A model generated the notes under the pieces. That model saw only the letters and a program-made list of their open reading frames with translations. It had not been told where the DNA came from and did no database searches. 64,000 nucleotides of DNA from Metaphire vulgaris (taxonomy: Eukaryota > Annelida > Clitellata > Crassiclitellata > Megascolecidae): positions 5,364,516 to 5,428,515 of the forward strand of contig CM030872.1 of NCBI GenBank assembly GCA_018105865.1, given 5' to 3'. This document shows positions 1-9,852 of the stretch, in pieces. The translations under genes were made by a program, and so were the position numbers. Position 1 is the first letter of the stretch. The number at the start of each line of letters is the position of its first letter.

Positions 1-454
1 TCATTAGCAGCACTTTAAATCTGGCATTTATTGTTCGCCTCTTGGAACATTCCTTACCTAAGATTCAGTTGTATGTGTGCTTTCAGGAGGACTCAGGCTT
101 CCAATATCTATTTTTTCAGTATTTGATTTAAATAATTAATTGAAGTTAGGCATATAGTGAATTGTAATTGCAGTTTTAATAACTGGAATTGTTTCAACCT
201 AAGGTTATATTTATGGTCTAACAATTATTAGAGTATTTTATGTATTTTAATAGGATGTTTACAAGGTTTGGCATTAACACGTGCTGCCTAGGAACTGAAA
301 TAATACTAAGGTGTAGACTTGTTTTACATTTTGAAATTATCAATTTAACTTACCGGTATATACTTGTGCATGCATGTTTGCTTGTGTAAGTATGTAAGGT
401 GGCATTTTCTTGTGTTGCATTTTCATACATACTATTAGTTTCAAAGCTGTATTA
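1..454. other. No gene recognised
   Basis: AT-rich sequence with no ORF, repeat array or family signature that I recognise. It ends at the 8-bp target duplication of the hAT element that starts at 455. Confidence 0.5.
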
Positions 455-1581
455 CAGCGGTTCTCAACCTGTATATGCATTTAGGGGTACGCAGAAGTTT
501 TTCAGGGTATACCGCCCGGGACTGGTGTATGTTAAAATTGTTTAGAATGTGAAACTTTGTCATATACATTGTACAATTATACAATACATGCAAATGTGCG
601 CCATGTGTGCATGTGCTAGGCCGAATTCTTCAGCCGTGAGTGGCAGCAACACCAAATACCGAGTTCATACCGCAAAACTCACGGATCAAGAATGGCTCCT
701 GAAACTAGCACACTTGAGTGACACATTCACGTGCCTTAATGAGCTGAACAGATCACTGCAAGGAAGTGTCAATACTGTATTGATTTTGTTGATAAAGTTC
801 GAAGCCAAAATGGAAAGCTTGAACTGTGGGAAAGCCAATGTCAGTGAAGGAAAGTTCACCATGTTCAACAATGTCACAATAACGCTGAATGAAAAAGATA
901 TTGCAAATATACAACGACAAGTTGAGCCCCGCTTCTCCTCCTTGCGGAATGAGTTCTAGAGGTGAGCCTACTTCCTGATCTGAGCAATCTTGATTTGAAG
1001 ATGGTGCGAAAACCATTCAGTGTGGATGTCAAAGCCATTCTGAATCCATTCAGGAGCAGTTCATTGACTTCACAACGACTCTACCACGCGAGATGCATTT
1101 CAATCTCTCCCTCTGACAAAGTTCTGTTGCCGGATGTTTCAGCCTTACCCTTCTGTTGCTGAGGAGACCATTAAGTTGTTGCTGATGTTCCCAAGCACAT
1201 ACCTCTGTGGGCAAGGGTTCTCAGCCGTCTTCTCCGTGAAAACTAAGTTTCGTGCTCGTTTGTCAGTGGCGGCGGATCTTCAGTTGGCACTGTCCAAACC
1301 CACCCCCGATTTGAAGCTCTGGTGGAGGCCAAGCAGGCCCAACCCTCTCACTGACTCTGATGTGCACCTGTGGAGTGCAACTGAAGAAGTTTATGACTGA
1401 AGCTGTGTGACTTGTCTAAACATGGATGCAATTTAGCAACTTGAAATATAGGCTATGCTTATAGTCATCATTTGCAAATATACTTTTTGGGAGGGGGTTG
1501 GGGGTTGACGGGGGGAGGGTATGCGTCATATTCCAAAACTATCGTAGGGGTACGCTAGGACGAAAAGGTTGAGAACCTCTG
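455..1581 (+). mobile_element. hAT DNA transposon with intact ends, decayed transposase
   Basis: A 1127-bp element. The left end reads CAGCGGTTCTCAACC (455-469) and the right end is its inverse, GGTTGAGAACCTCTG (1567-1581), matching at 14 of 15 positions. An 8-bp duplication flanks it: ctgtatta (447-454) and ctgtattt (1582-1589), 7 of 8 identical. CAG...CTG termini and 8-bp duplications are diagnostic of hAT elements. A subterminal AGGGGTACGC occurs near both ends. The interior carries transposase remnants on the + strand. The short length compared with autonomous hATs (usually over 2.5 kb) implies internal deletion, so it would need a transposase in trans. Confidence 0.92.
549..1400 (+). pseudogene. 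hAT transposase remnant (SCAND3/ZBED5/FAM200-like)
   Basis: Three overlapping frames together resemble the C-terminal half of the hAT transposases domesticated in vertebrates as SCAND3, ZBED5 and FAM200. At 680-955 the product reads LTDQEWLLKLAHLSDTFTCL followed by an LNELN..LQG stretch, typical of the region before the dimerisation domain. At 1185-1340 it reads STYLCGQGFSAVFSVKTKFR, the hallmark hAT C-terminal dimerisation motif, where the family has S-YLCE-GFS. The N-terminal BED finger and first catalytic residues are absent, and frame changes occur near 960 and 1130. It cannot encode an active enzyme. Family assignment is from recalled motif similarity, not a search. Confidence 0.8.
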
Positions 1582-1589
1582 CTGTATTT

Positions 1590-2000
1590 TTGTATGCAAG
1601 TTACTGTTGGTGTTTATATGTAATTTTAGAGGAAAGCAGGTATTTTGATTGTAGTTCATATAATGAATAGCCAATTAAATACTTGTTATATTTTTATAGT
1701 ACAATTTTTGCTCATTAACATTTGTCTTGTCTTTCTTTGTCTTGTCTTTCCGTTTAGTTAAGTGACGGCAACTAGGCAACTTATGAATGAATAATTTGGT
1801 GCACTGTGCTAAGCTTATGTGCAGTGGCATAAAAATTTGGTTGACATTCTTCCAAATCATATATTTGATAGCATTTGATTTGACTGAGTATTTGTAACAA
1901 GTGAATACTTGTTAATGGGATAAATTTTTAACTGATACTCACTTTTCTTTCTTGTCATCTGCCTTCTTCTGTTCACCATTTGAAGGTAACAGAGATATTA
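1590..2000. other. No gene recognised
   Basis: AT-rich spacer with a short imperfect CTTGTCTTTC duplication near 1720-1750. No coding or repeat-family signal was seen. Confidence 0.4.
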
Positions 2001-2120
2001 TGATCAATCAATCAATCAATCAATAAACTTCTATGGCGCCACTATCATAATGCCCAGGGCATCAGCCGATGGCGCACCAAATCCAAATAGAATTAGAGCC
2101 AGGCCAATCCGGAAGATCAG
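2001..2120 (-). mobile_element. LINE family D 3' end, severely 5'-truncated copy
   Basis: A minus-strand copy of the 3' UTR also present at the end of the long LINE at 18400-21206. Both share ATCAGC/ATCGGC-TGATGCCC...GGCATTATGATAGTGG followed by a GATT-repeat tail (here ATCA/CAAT repeats at 2002-2026). Only about 120 bp remain, as expected of target-primed reverse transcription that aborted early. It abuts the Copia primer binding site at 2126, exactly where the Copia 5' LTR should end, so that LTR has been lost or displaced. Confidence 0.85.
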
Positions 2121-2125
2121 TTATA

Positions 2126-2139
2126 GGTTACGGGCCCAG
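2126..2139 (+). promoter_or_regulatory. Copia primer binding site for an initiator tRNA-Met half-molecule
   Basis: GGTTACGGGCCCAG differs at one base from GGTTATGGGCCCAG, the complement of the anticodon arm of animal initiator tRNA-Met (CTGGGCCCATAACC). Drosophila copia primes reverse transcription from the same internal tRNA region. It lies 150 bp before the gag start, where a Copia primer site should be. The tRNA sequence is recalled, not checked. Confidence 0.75.
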
Positions 2140-2288
2140 ATTACAGGCAAGTACATACATTTTTGCGATAAATAAAGTATTTGGACGACACAAAAAGGAT
2201 TAAAATTCGGACACCTCGAACAGTCGAGGATTGCGCCACCAATCATACGGGCATACAGGCATACGGCATACGGAATCAGAAATAAAAG

Positions 2289-3010
2289 ATGGCGGAATAC
2301 AGTATGAGCAACCGAATTCTCATAGCGAAACTTAACAGTAACAATTATCAACTCTGGAAGTTTAAAGTCGAGTTATTGCTAATAAAGGATGATTTATGGA
2401 AAGTAGTTGAAGAAGAGCCGCCAACAGATATTACAGAAGAATGGAGAAATAAAGACAACAAAGTGTGGGCTACCATCAGTCTCTTATTAGAGGATATTCA
2501 GCTACACCTTATAAAGAAGGAAACTACAGCAAAAGGAATGTGGCAAGCAATCAGGAAGTATCACGAGAAATCAACACTGTCGAATAAGGTATCATTACTA
2601 AAGAAACTTTGTTCAAATAAATTATCAGAAGAAGGCGATATGGAAACTCACATTACGGAGATGGAAGATCTCATTGATCAACTAACTAATCTAGGAGAAG
2701 AAATCGCCAAACCACTTACAACTGTAAGTGTTACTTTTCTCTCAAGCAGTTTGCGGATAGTTTAAATACGTTAATAACTGCATTAGAAACCAGACCTGAG
2801 GCTGATCTAACTAAAGAACTAGTAAAGAGCAAATTACTTGAAGAATTTACGAGAAGAAAGGAAAAGAATTTGATGGAAAGTACCTCAGATCAACAGAAGG
2901 TATTAAAGGTCATAAAGGAGAATCAAAATCAAAGACCTGAAACATAAATTATCTGCTATTTTTGTAAAGGAAGAAATCATATGAAAAGGGAGTGTCGCAA
3001 ATACATAGAA
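2289..3010 (+). pseudogene. gag: Copia-1 gag polyprotein, frameshifted
   Basis: Begins MAEYSMSNRILIAKLNSNNY, with the LN..NY..W motif typical of Copia gag (DUF4219 and UBN2-type regions). The first frame runs 158 codons to 2765; a one-base shift near 2740 moves the reading to a frame that continues with TALETRPEADL. A TAA precedes the zinc knuckle, which is perfect CX2CX4HX4C (CYFCKGRNHMKREC, about 2954-2998). Gag would package element RNA into cytoplasmic particles. The frameshift and stop make it non-functional. Confidence 0.88.
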
Positions 3011-3134
3011 TGGAAAAGAAGAATCCAAACAGACACGATCATACAAAAACAGTTGCAGATGTTTTAGACAGTTTTCATGAAGATAAAGAAGAAACTTTTT
3101 TTCTTTTACAACGCTCATTGCATCTCACAACAAC

Positions 3135-4190
3135 GTGGAACACAATTGGTATGTAGACTCGGGAGCTACATCACATATGTGTAGTGAACTAAATTTCTTC
3201 ACGAAGATTGATAGAAATTACAAGAAAGATATTGTTGTTGCAGATGGGAGAAAATTAGAAACAACAAGAGGCATTGGTGAAGTTTTCATTCAGTACATTA
3301 CTGGTACAGATAAAGGAACAACAGAGAAAGTAAAAATCTCAGGAGTTTTATTCATGCCAGAATTAAAGGGAAATCTCATTTCAGTAAGAATGTTAATAAA
3401 GAAAGGTTTTGAAGTACATTTTACAGACAGACAATGCAAGATAACTTTTGGAAGGAAGACAGTCATAACTGCAGCAGATCTCAATGGACTTTATGTTTTG
3501 AGAACAGAAATACAGCAAGGTTTAAGGGTTACAGATGATCAACATAAAGAATGCATCCACGTTTGGCATCGACGACTTGGGCATAGAGACTCAAATGCCA
3601 TAAGACGACTAGAAACAGAGGATCTAGCTGTTAATTTTCATGTGGAAAATTGTCAAGTAGTCGAAAGATGCGAAAGCTGTATCAAGGCAAGGATGACAAA
3701 GAAATCTCTTCCAAGAAAGTCAGAATCAAGAACTACAGAAAAATTTGACCTAATACATACGTATGTCTGTGGTCCTATACAGACAATTACTCCAGGAGGT
3801 GCAAGGTATTTCATGACGATGATTGAGGACTACAGTAAATACTGCAAAGTGTATTTGTTGAAACAGAAATCAGAAGTGCCTAACAGAATTAAAGAATATG
3901 TAAGGTATGTACAGACTAAATTTCAGAAAACACCAAAGCGATTCAGGTCAGATCATGGAGGTGAATACGTTGGAAAAGAACTTCACAAATTTCTGAAAGA
4001 GGAAGGAATTCAAGCAGAATTTACAAATCCTTATACACACAGGTACTTAACAGAAATGACAAGGAGTATGCTTATAGATACAGAAATGCCAGAAAGGTAT
4101 TGGGGAGATGCATTGAATACTGCAAATCATATGCAGAATCGTTTGCCTACAAAAGACAGCACAAAGACTACTTATGAAATGTGGACATGA
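3135..4190 (+). pseudogene. pol: Copia-1 protease-integrase region, catalytically dead
   Basis: A 351-codon open stretch. The protease active site is WYVDSGATSHMC near the start (DSGA, residues 6-17). The HHCC zinc-binding module follows (HVWHRRLGHRD...CESC, about residues 142-182). The integrase core begins FDLIHTYVCGP; the family has D where this has Y, so the first catalytic Asp codon (3762-3764) reads TAT instead of GAT. The second Asp is kept in RSDHGGEY. The segment that should carry the third residue (Glu, in the NG-AER region) is deleted at about 4036. The integrase therefore lacks two of its three metal ligands although the frame is open. Confidence 0.9.
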
Positions 4191-4199
4191 AAGAAACCA

Positions 4200-4846
4200 T
4201 ATTTAGGCTATATGAAGCCATTCTGATGTACAGCTTATATGGCAATACCTGCCGAAAGAAGACAAAAATTAGATGATAAGGCAAGAAAGCTCATTTTTGT
4301 CGGATATCCTGAAGGAACTAAAGATTATCGTCTATTGGACAAAAATACAGACAGAGTATACATCAGTAAGGACGTTATTTTTATTGAAGGCGGTCCACAT
4401 ATTCAAAGAAATTGAAAGCAGAAACAATGCAGAACCAAAAGATACAGAATCTTATAAGGAAGAAATTCAGACATTGAATGAAGATAATCATTCAACAGGA
4501 GTTGAACTGGAAATACAGAACACAACAGAAATAGAAAGATCTGATGGAATTATTCCAGAAAGACAACACGAACATATTCCATTAAGACGTTCAGAACGAA
4601 TAAATAAAGGGAAAGCTCCAGAAAGATTGATTGAAACTGCATATAAAGTAATAACTAATCAAGTGGAACCAAAGACTGTTGAAGAAGCATTATCGTGTGA
4701 AAATTCTGAGGAATGGATTAAAGCAATGGATAAAGAAATGGAGTCACTACGGAATAATCAGACTTGGACTCTATCTACATTACCTCAAAGCAATTGGAAG
4801 TAAATCGAATATAAAGCTCTAGCAGAAGCAGTTCAAGAAGCACTGT
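4200..4846 (+). pseudogene. Copia-1 post-integrase linker, RT start and RNase H scrap
   Basis: One frame from 4273 to 4803. Residues 1-40 match the linker after Copia integrase (LIFVGYPEGTKDYRLLD and VYISKDVIF in a neighbouring frame). An acidic variable region follows, then LRRSERINKG and EEWIKAMDKEMESLRNNQTW, which opens the RVT_2 reverse transcriptase. The sequence then jumps past a TAA to EYKALAEAVQEAL, which belongs to RNase H, so nearly all of the reverse transcriptase including its catalytic motif has been deleted. Confidence 0.82.
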
Positions 4847-6310
4847 GATTGATTGATTAATTGATTGATAAGTTTATTTAAATCCAAGGCGCTTTTTAGT
4901 CAAAAGCGCCGCTGCTGATGAACAACCAAGTCTTTAGCCTAGCCAGGAAAGATAGTCTAGTACTGGTGGTATCGCGAAGTTCTGGTGGAAGAGAATTCCA
5001 TATCTTTAGCCCTTGAACTCGAAAAAGACCGTTCTCCAAACATGCTGCAAGTTAGAGGAATGACCAGTATTTTGGTGTCATTTGATCTAAGCCCAGCAGG
5101 TCTATTTACATTTCGAACAAACTTGATGTCAGCTTCCATATAATCTGGAGGTTCACTGCGTAAACATTTATCTACCAGTGATATAATCTTGAAATCAATT
5201 AGTGCCTAACTGGCAGCCAGTGTAATTCCTTTAGTATAGGCTTGATATGATCCCTTCGTCGCGTGTGTGTTATTAGGCAATGGCGGCGTTCTGAACGATT
5301 TGTAGACGATGAATCAGAAGTTCAGGTAATCTTACATGGAGGCCATTGCAGTAATCGATTTTTCGAACTAATCATAGCTTGGACAAGCAACTGAGAAACC
5401 TCTGGTGAAAGTGAGTCAATAACTAATCGAAGTTGCTTGAGCTCATACCAGCTGTTTGCAACTAGCATCGATACATGCTGCTTAAAAAGTAAATATTAAG
5501 TCAATAGTACTCCAAGATCCCGAACAACATTTGAGCGATGGATTTGAAATCATTGATAGTAATCATCATTTGCTCAACACAATCAACTTTAGTCTTTCTT
5601 CCGAGACAGATAGTTTCAGACTTGAAAGGTTAAGCTTAAGACCATTCCGTTTCAGCCATCGTTCAATTTCATGAAACCGCCAGTTTATATCGACATATGT
5701 CCTCAGATTCATGAGGAAAATGACTTGCATATAATTGAACGTCATCAGCATACAAGTGGTGTTTCAGCTGTAGTTTTAGTAGAATATCCTCCAGGTCACT
5801 GAGAAACAACACAACAACGGACCCAGGATAGACCCCTGCGGTACACCCCAGCGAACTCTGACAGGATCGGAAGAGTTTCCACCAATCATACCTGCTCGAA
5901 CGTACCTCCAGGGGGGGGTACGTTCGAGCAGGTATGATTTAATCCAGTGGAGAACTTCATCCTTAAGGCCAAACCATTGATCAAGCCTTTTTATAAGAAG
6001 ATCGTGATCTGCACAATCAAACGCAGCTGATAAATCAAGTAGTAACATAGTAGTAACTTTACCTGCATCAACTGCATCGATGATGTCAGACAATATATGA
6101 AGTAGCGCAGTCTCAGTGGAATTGAACCCTCTGTAAGCTGACTGGAAAGTCGGAAACAGATTATTCGTCTGGAGGTAGCACTTCAGCTGCACAGACACTA
6201 TACCCTCAATAAGTTTCGACATGTAGGACAAGTTCAATATGGGTCGATAGTTCTTCATTTCATATGGATCTAGATTATGCTTTTTAAGTCTCTGGATTAA
6301 AAGACTACTA
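4847..6310 (-). mobile_element. LINE family F (CR1/L2-like), inserted into Copia-1
   Basis: A minus-strand, 5'-truncated non-LTR element. Its 3' end is the ATTG-repeat at 4847-4870 followed on + by AAGGCGCTTTTTAGTC. Reading in from 6300 on the minus strand gives LIQRLKKHNLDPYEMKNYRP, then the palm domain. It breaks the Copia RNase H, so it is younger than Copia-1. A GGGGGGG-centred inverted repeat at 5893-5938 duplicates CGTTCGAGCAGGTATGAT in both orientations and disrupts the ORF. Confidence 0.88.
5776..6258 (-). pseudogene. LINE-F reverse transcriptase fragment
   Basis: 160 codons. NYRPILNLSYMSKLIE is RT motif 1, STETALLHILSDI motif 2, and LLLDLSAAFDCADHDLL motif A with the first catalytic Asp. 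WGVPQGSILGPLL is motif B. The YADD motif lies beyond the frame break, so the enzyme is inactive. Non-LTR reverse transcriptases of this kind copy element RNA at nicked target DNA in the nucleus. Confidence 0.9.
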
Positions 6311-6780
6311 CCGGACTTTAATCAGGATGTTTCGAAACCCATAATTATTTTTGAGGACAATTTGAACTGTATCAGGTGGTTGGAAAATGAAAAATTACGT
6401 TCAAGATCCAAACACATTGATGTTAAATAACATTTTATTATGGAACTGTTTCATTCTGGAGATATTAATGTTAAATATTGTTCTAGTGAGGAAATGACTG
6501 CTGATGCTCTTACTAAACCTTTAGAGGCAGTTAAACTTAGTAAATTTGTTAAGAACATTGGTATTCATTGAACTTGCTGAACACTAAGGGGTTTTTATAT
6601 AGTTGAGGGGGTGTGTTGGGATACAACGATATTGTGTTTACTAACTTACTTACTTAAGTGCTTCTTCTTCTGGTTTAACCTGTTCAGCTAAAGTGACTGT
6701 TCGAGAGTTTAATGTGTCGATTAAATATTGCTAAACTATAATGTACTACATTGCATACTCTTTTAAAGTCTTATACTAAA
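6311..6780 (+). mobile_element. Copia-1 RNase H end, polypurine tract and partial 3' LTR
   Basis: On + the reading is KPIIIFEDNLNCIRWLENEK, then KHIDVK, a stop, and YCSSEEMTADALTKPL, the standard end of Copia RNase H. The coding part stops at about 6570. GAGGGGG at 6604-6610 is the likely second-strand primer, immediately followed by TGTTGGGATACAAC, a typical Copia LTR start. About 170 bp of LTR-like sequence precede the MULE-related sequence at about 6790; no matching 5' LTR remains. Confidence 0.8.
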
Positions 6781-6789
6781 TTGTTGACA

Positions 6790-7835
6790 TAATTAATGGA
6801 CAGCCCCTAAGGTTATCGTCCAAGGCTACATTTTGTCAAAACATTTGGTTAACAGTGATGAAAAAAACTTGTGACGGTGTGTAGGAAGAACGTGCACAGC
6901 ACGAGTGCATACAAAAGATGATGAAATCGTCCTTGAAGTTGGAACTCACAACCACACAGTAACACGTGGTCAAATACAAGTCGAAAGAGCCCAAGCCAGC
7001 ATGAAAAGAAGAGGTGAAACAACTGAAGAGAGAACACGAGCAATTGTTCAAAATGAATTATTGAATGTTCCAGTTGCAGCAGCGCATCTGCTTCCAAAGC
7101 GAACAACATTAACACAAGATATATTTCGTCATCATCAGAAAGCTGGACCAAACAATCGCATGGACATCATTCGATATGCCATAACTCAGAGCAACAGACC
7201 TTTCATCCGTGTTCAGTGACAAGACATGATAATCTTCGCAGATGATGATGATTTGGAGTTTCTATCAAGATCTGAGCACTGGTTTGCAGATGGAACATTT
7301 CGAGTGAGTCTGAATATGAAATGAATATGACCAACTATACACGATCCATGGACTCATTAATGGCTCAATTTTTCCTGTAGTGCTATCTTCAAAAACAGAA
7401 GAAGCATGGCAGCAAACAGGAAATTATTTGATTAAATGGCAGGTCTGAATCCAATTTCAATTATGGTTGTATTCAAATTGGCAGCAATTCGAACATTCCA
7501 GAACACATTCCCAAACGCAATATTTAGTGGATGCATGTTTCATTTCGGTCAAAGCATTTGGAGGAAGTTGCAAGTTGAAAGCCTCTTCGGAACACTACAG
7601 AAACGAACCCAATTTCGCACTTCTCATCAAACAACTTCTTGCCCTAGCATTCGTTCAACCACAGGATGCCATTAATTTGTTTGAACACGTGATTGAAGAC
7701 CCTGGTTATCATGACTTGCAGGCATTCTGTTATTACATGGAAGATACCGGTAACTTCATAGGTAGACCAAGACACAGAGGGAGAAGAGGACCACCACGAT
7801 TCTCCATTCAATTGTGGAGTCAATTTATAAGGTAG
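6790..7835 (+). pseudogene. MULE transposase relic with FLYWCH-type N-terminus
   Basis: Segments in shifting frames follow the order of FLYWCH-MULE proteins. A zinc-binding start (RCVGRTCTARVHT, then HNHTV) lies at about 6870-6960. A helical region follows (ERTRAIVQNELLNVP). At 7255-7310 LEFLSRSEHWFADGTFRVS carries the catalytic Asp in FADGTF. At 7430-7570 GLNPISIMVVFKLAAIRTFQ carries V-F where the family has D-F (second Asp changed), then GCMFHFGQSIWRK keeps the CHxxHxxW-type block. The end reads GRPRHRGRRGPPRFSIQLWS. Several stops and frameshifts exclude activity. MULE transposases cut and paste DNA; FLYWCH modules bind DNA. Confidence 0.82.
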
Positions 7836-8275
7836 ATTTTAATACTGCATATAAAAATTAGAAATTACATGTCACTTCATTTGCTTCAATGGCCTTCATT
7901 TTATCATCTCTTATTGTACTCTCCTTTGATTTGTTGACATCCACGCTATCATCATCATAATCATCATCATCACCAGTGCTGAAAGTCAGCCGGAACCATG
8001 GTTCCCTCTAAGCTGCGCTAGTGTGCTCTGGCGCAAAGATTTTTGGCTCGCAGCGCACAGACTTTCTGCCCAGCGCACGAAAAATGAAAAAGAATTTAAG
8101 CACTCAAATCGAGCCGTTGCGCTAACTTTTAAACTAGCGCTGCAACAACGCGCGACTATTCACGCAGAAGACTGCAAAATATTTCCGTTATTTACAGTGG
8201 TTCTCACACAGGGTAGGCCCTACTGAACCACTTTAAACCTTGTTATCATCATCATCATCTTAATTGCTCTCTGCC
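7836..8275. other. Unassigned repeat-like sequence
   Basis: Contains a short ATC microsatellite (7947-7975), a GCGCA-rich stretch (8010-8160) with no family I can name, and a nearly palindromic AGTGGTTCTCACACAGGG...CCCTACTGAACCACT at 8196-8232. The stretch looks transposon-derived, but no target duplication was found. A second short ATC run at 8247-8258 belongs to the tail of the LINE fragment that follows. Confidence 0.35.
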
Positions 8276-8450
8276 AACTCATTAGTGGCAATAGCTAGTC
8301 AGAAAACATTTCCAGGCCTTTTTGTCAAATGTTAATTTTCCTCCTTCTGCAATTGTCAGTTGTCTTTCTTTAAAATCTTCTTTTATGTTGTCTGGGAGAC
8401 TCATGGATTTTGGCAATTCTGGAATCCACCGTCCTCTAGCCTGGTTATAG
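8245..8450 (-). mobile_element. LINE family R2 C-terminal fragment
   Basis: On the minus strand the last residues read SMSLPDNIKEDFKERQLTIA, then KKAWKCFLTSYCH and a stop, followed by a GAT-repeat tail at 8247-8258. The C-terminal W-CF--(N/S)YC pattern is shared with the copy at 10944-11162 and is typical of endonuclease-reverse transcriptase LINE ORFs. Upstream ORF sequence is too decayed to follow. Confidence 0.7.
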
Positions 8451-8744
8451 GGCAGGAGTCAACTAGGTGCGACATTGTTTGAACGACACCACAAGGGCAC
8501 AGGTTCAAGTCAGTTAATCCCCATTTCTGATGACATTATTTGCAGTGTTCCTGTCCATCAGTTTATCCGTCATAATGAAGTGTTTATAATGCGACACATC
8601 CCAAAAATGACAAGTAAATTGTTTCTAATTTTTAACACGTGTTGAAATTAGGCTACAGCGGATCCTTTGTAGCTGCATGCATACAAGTAATACAAGGTTA
8701 TGCATGTTAGTAATTTCACTATCAGTTTTTTGCGAGGCTTGTCC

Positions 8745-9145
8745 ATATCATCATCATCAGAAGCGCGTGGCCGGCGGGGGCCGTTGCGTCACCCCTTGAC
8801 CATGACCCCGCTGAACGGCACGACTCCAGAGAGTAGATGGAATCTCGCTGGTCTGGGAACGGATGTGATCGATCCATCTTTTCCTGGGACGACCAGGACA
8901 GCGCTTCCATGATCGGTCAGGTGGACGACCAATGGAGAGGTCGACGTGACAGCGGAGGGCTTGATGAACAGGAACTGTCTCTTCGAGGAGGGCTGCATGT
9001 CCAAAAATGGCAAGGCGGTGCCTACTTATCAGTTCATTGAGTGATGGTAATCCAGTCCGCGAGGATATCTCCGCGTTGGTAATGAAGTCATACCAGCGTA
9101 CTTCAAGGATCTGACGTTGGCACCTCATATGGAAGGCTTCCAACT
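8745..9145 (-). mobile_element. LINE family R1, 5'-truncated 3' copy
   Basis: A 128-codon minus-strand frame (8757-9143) starts MEAFHMRCQRQILEVRWYDF and is nearly identical to the C-terminal end of the R1 element at 32855-34955. The tail is a GAT repeat at 8746-8758. The copy stops at 9145 inside the coding region, where TTAC repeats begin. The region includes the CCHC-like RCQRQIL block and the GRPRKRWID motif common after the RT domain. It lacks the catalytic palm, so it is a dead-on-arrival copy. Confidence 0.9.
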
Positions 9146-9852
9146 GCCTTACTTACTTACTTACTTATCCATATAAGTCCCAACATTAGGCAAATCCAGC
9201 CTTGCAACTAACTTAATGTGAGATTACAATCTTACAGACACCTGATAAACACTTTTGAAGAAAAATACAAATAAAAGTGCATGTAATGTAAATAGGGGTC
9301 ACCATTTAGGTAGCCTAGGCTAAATGTAGGCTTAATCAGTGTTTCTGTTACAAACATGTCTAATGTCTGTAACGTGTTCCTAGAAAGTATGCTGCTTGCA
9401 GCTGCAATTTTTGTGAAGTGTGTTTTGAACCATACTGACAACATGCTAACATCTGAGGGTTATTGCATTTGCTACATCGCAATAACAATTACACCTATGT
9501 CAGTCATTTGCAGTAGAATGGAATGGTTGGGTGACACTGCATATGGCATGGTTGGAGCCATTTGCATTTACATGCTCAAAATAACAAATCAGTTGCATTG
9601 CATTTTTTATGTCCCACAGTTTGTGATGACTAATGCATCAGGAAACGTTTCAGAAATTGTCTGGAAAACACTGGAAAACTCAGGGAATCTTAAAATGTCA
9701 AGTCTGTAAGCACCCTGTTCACCTACTGGAATTTATGCATAATGAATTAATGATTCTTACTGTGGTGAAGATAATTAATATGTCTATAACTTTTCTTAAA
9801 TTAAACAATCACTCAAACTTTTATTGATTAATTACAGTGTATTACTTTATCC
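9146..9852. other. No gene recognised
   Basis: Starts with a TTAC tetranucleotide run (9146-9168). A 117-codon open frame at 9356-9709 has no recognisable domain and an unconvincing residue pattern. No repeat family was identified. Confidence 0.4.

Larger units (their letters stand above)
2126..6780 (+). mobile_element. Copia (Ty1-like) retrotransposon Copia-1, defective and interrupted by a LINE
   Basis: In order: primer site (2126-2139), untranslated leader, gag (2289-3000), protease, GAG-pre-integrase and integrase (3135-4190), the linker after integrase (4200-4720), only the first residues of reverse transcriptase (4660-4803), then a short RNase H stretch (EYKALAEAVQEAL, to 4846). There a minus-strand LINE (4847-6310) interrupts it. 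RNase H resumes at about 6311 and ends near 6570, followed by a purine-rich tract GAGGGGG and the start of the 3' LTR (TGTTGGGATACAAC at about 6613). The central reverse transcriptase is deleted and the 5' LTR is missing. That the two parts are one element is inferred from the continuous RNase H reading across the LINE. Confidence 0.85.

Noticed and set aside
2725..2755. 26-base GT-AG intron in Copia-1 gag (GTAAGT...CAAGCAG)
   Set aside because: Too short to be spliced in animals; treated as a frameshift in a dead element.
9356..9709. 117-codon open frame with cysteine-rich hydrophobic start
   Set aside because: No recognisable domain, no splice or conservation evidence; could be chance.
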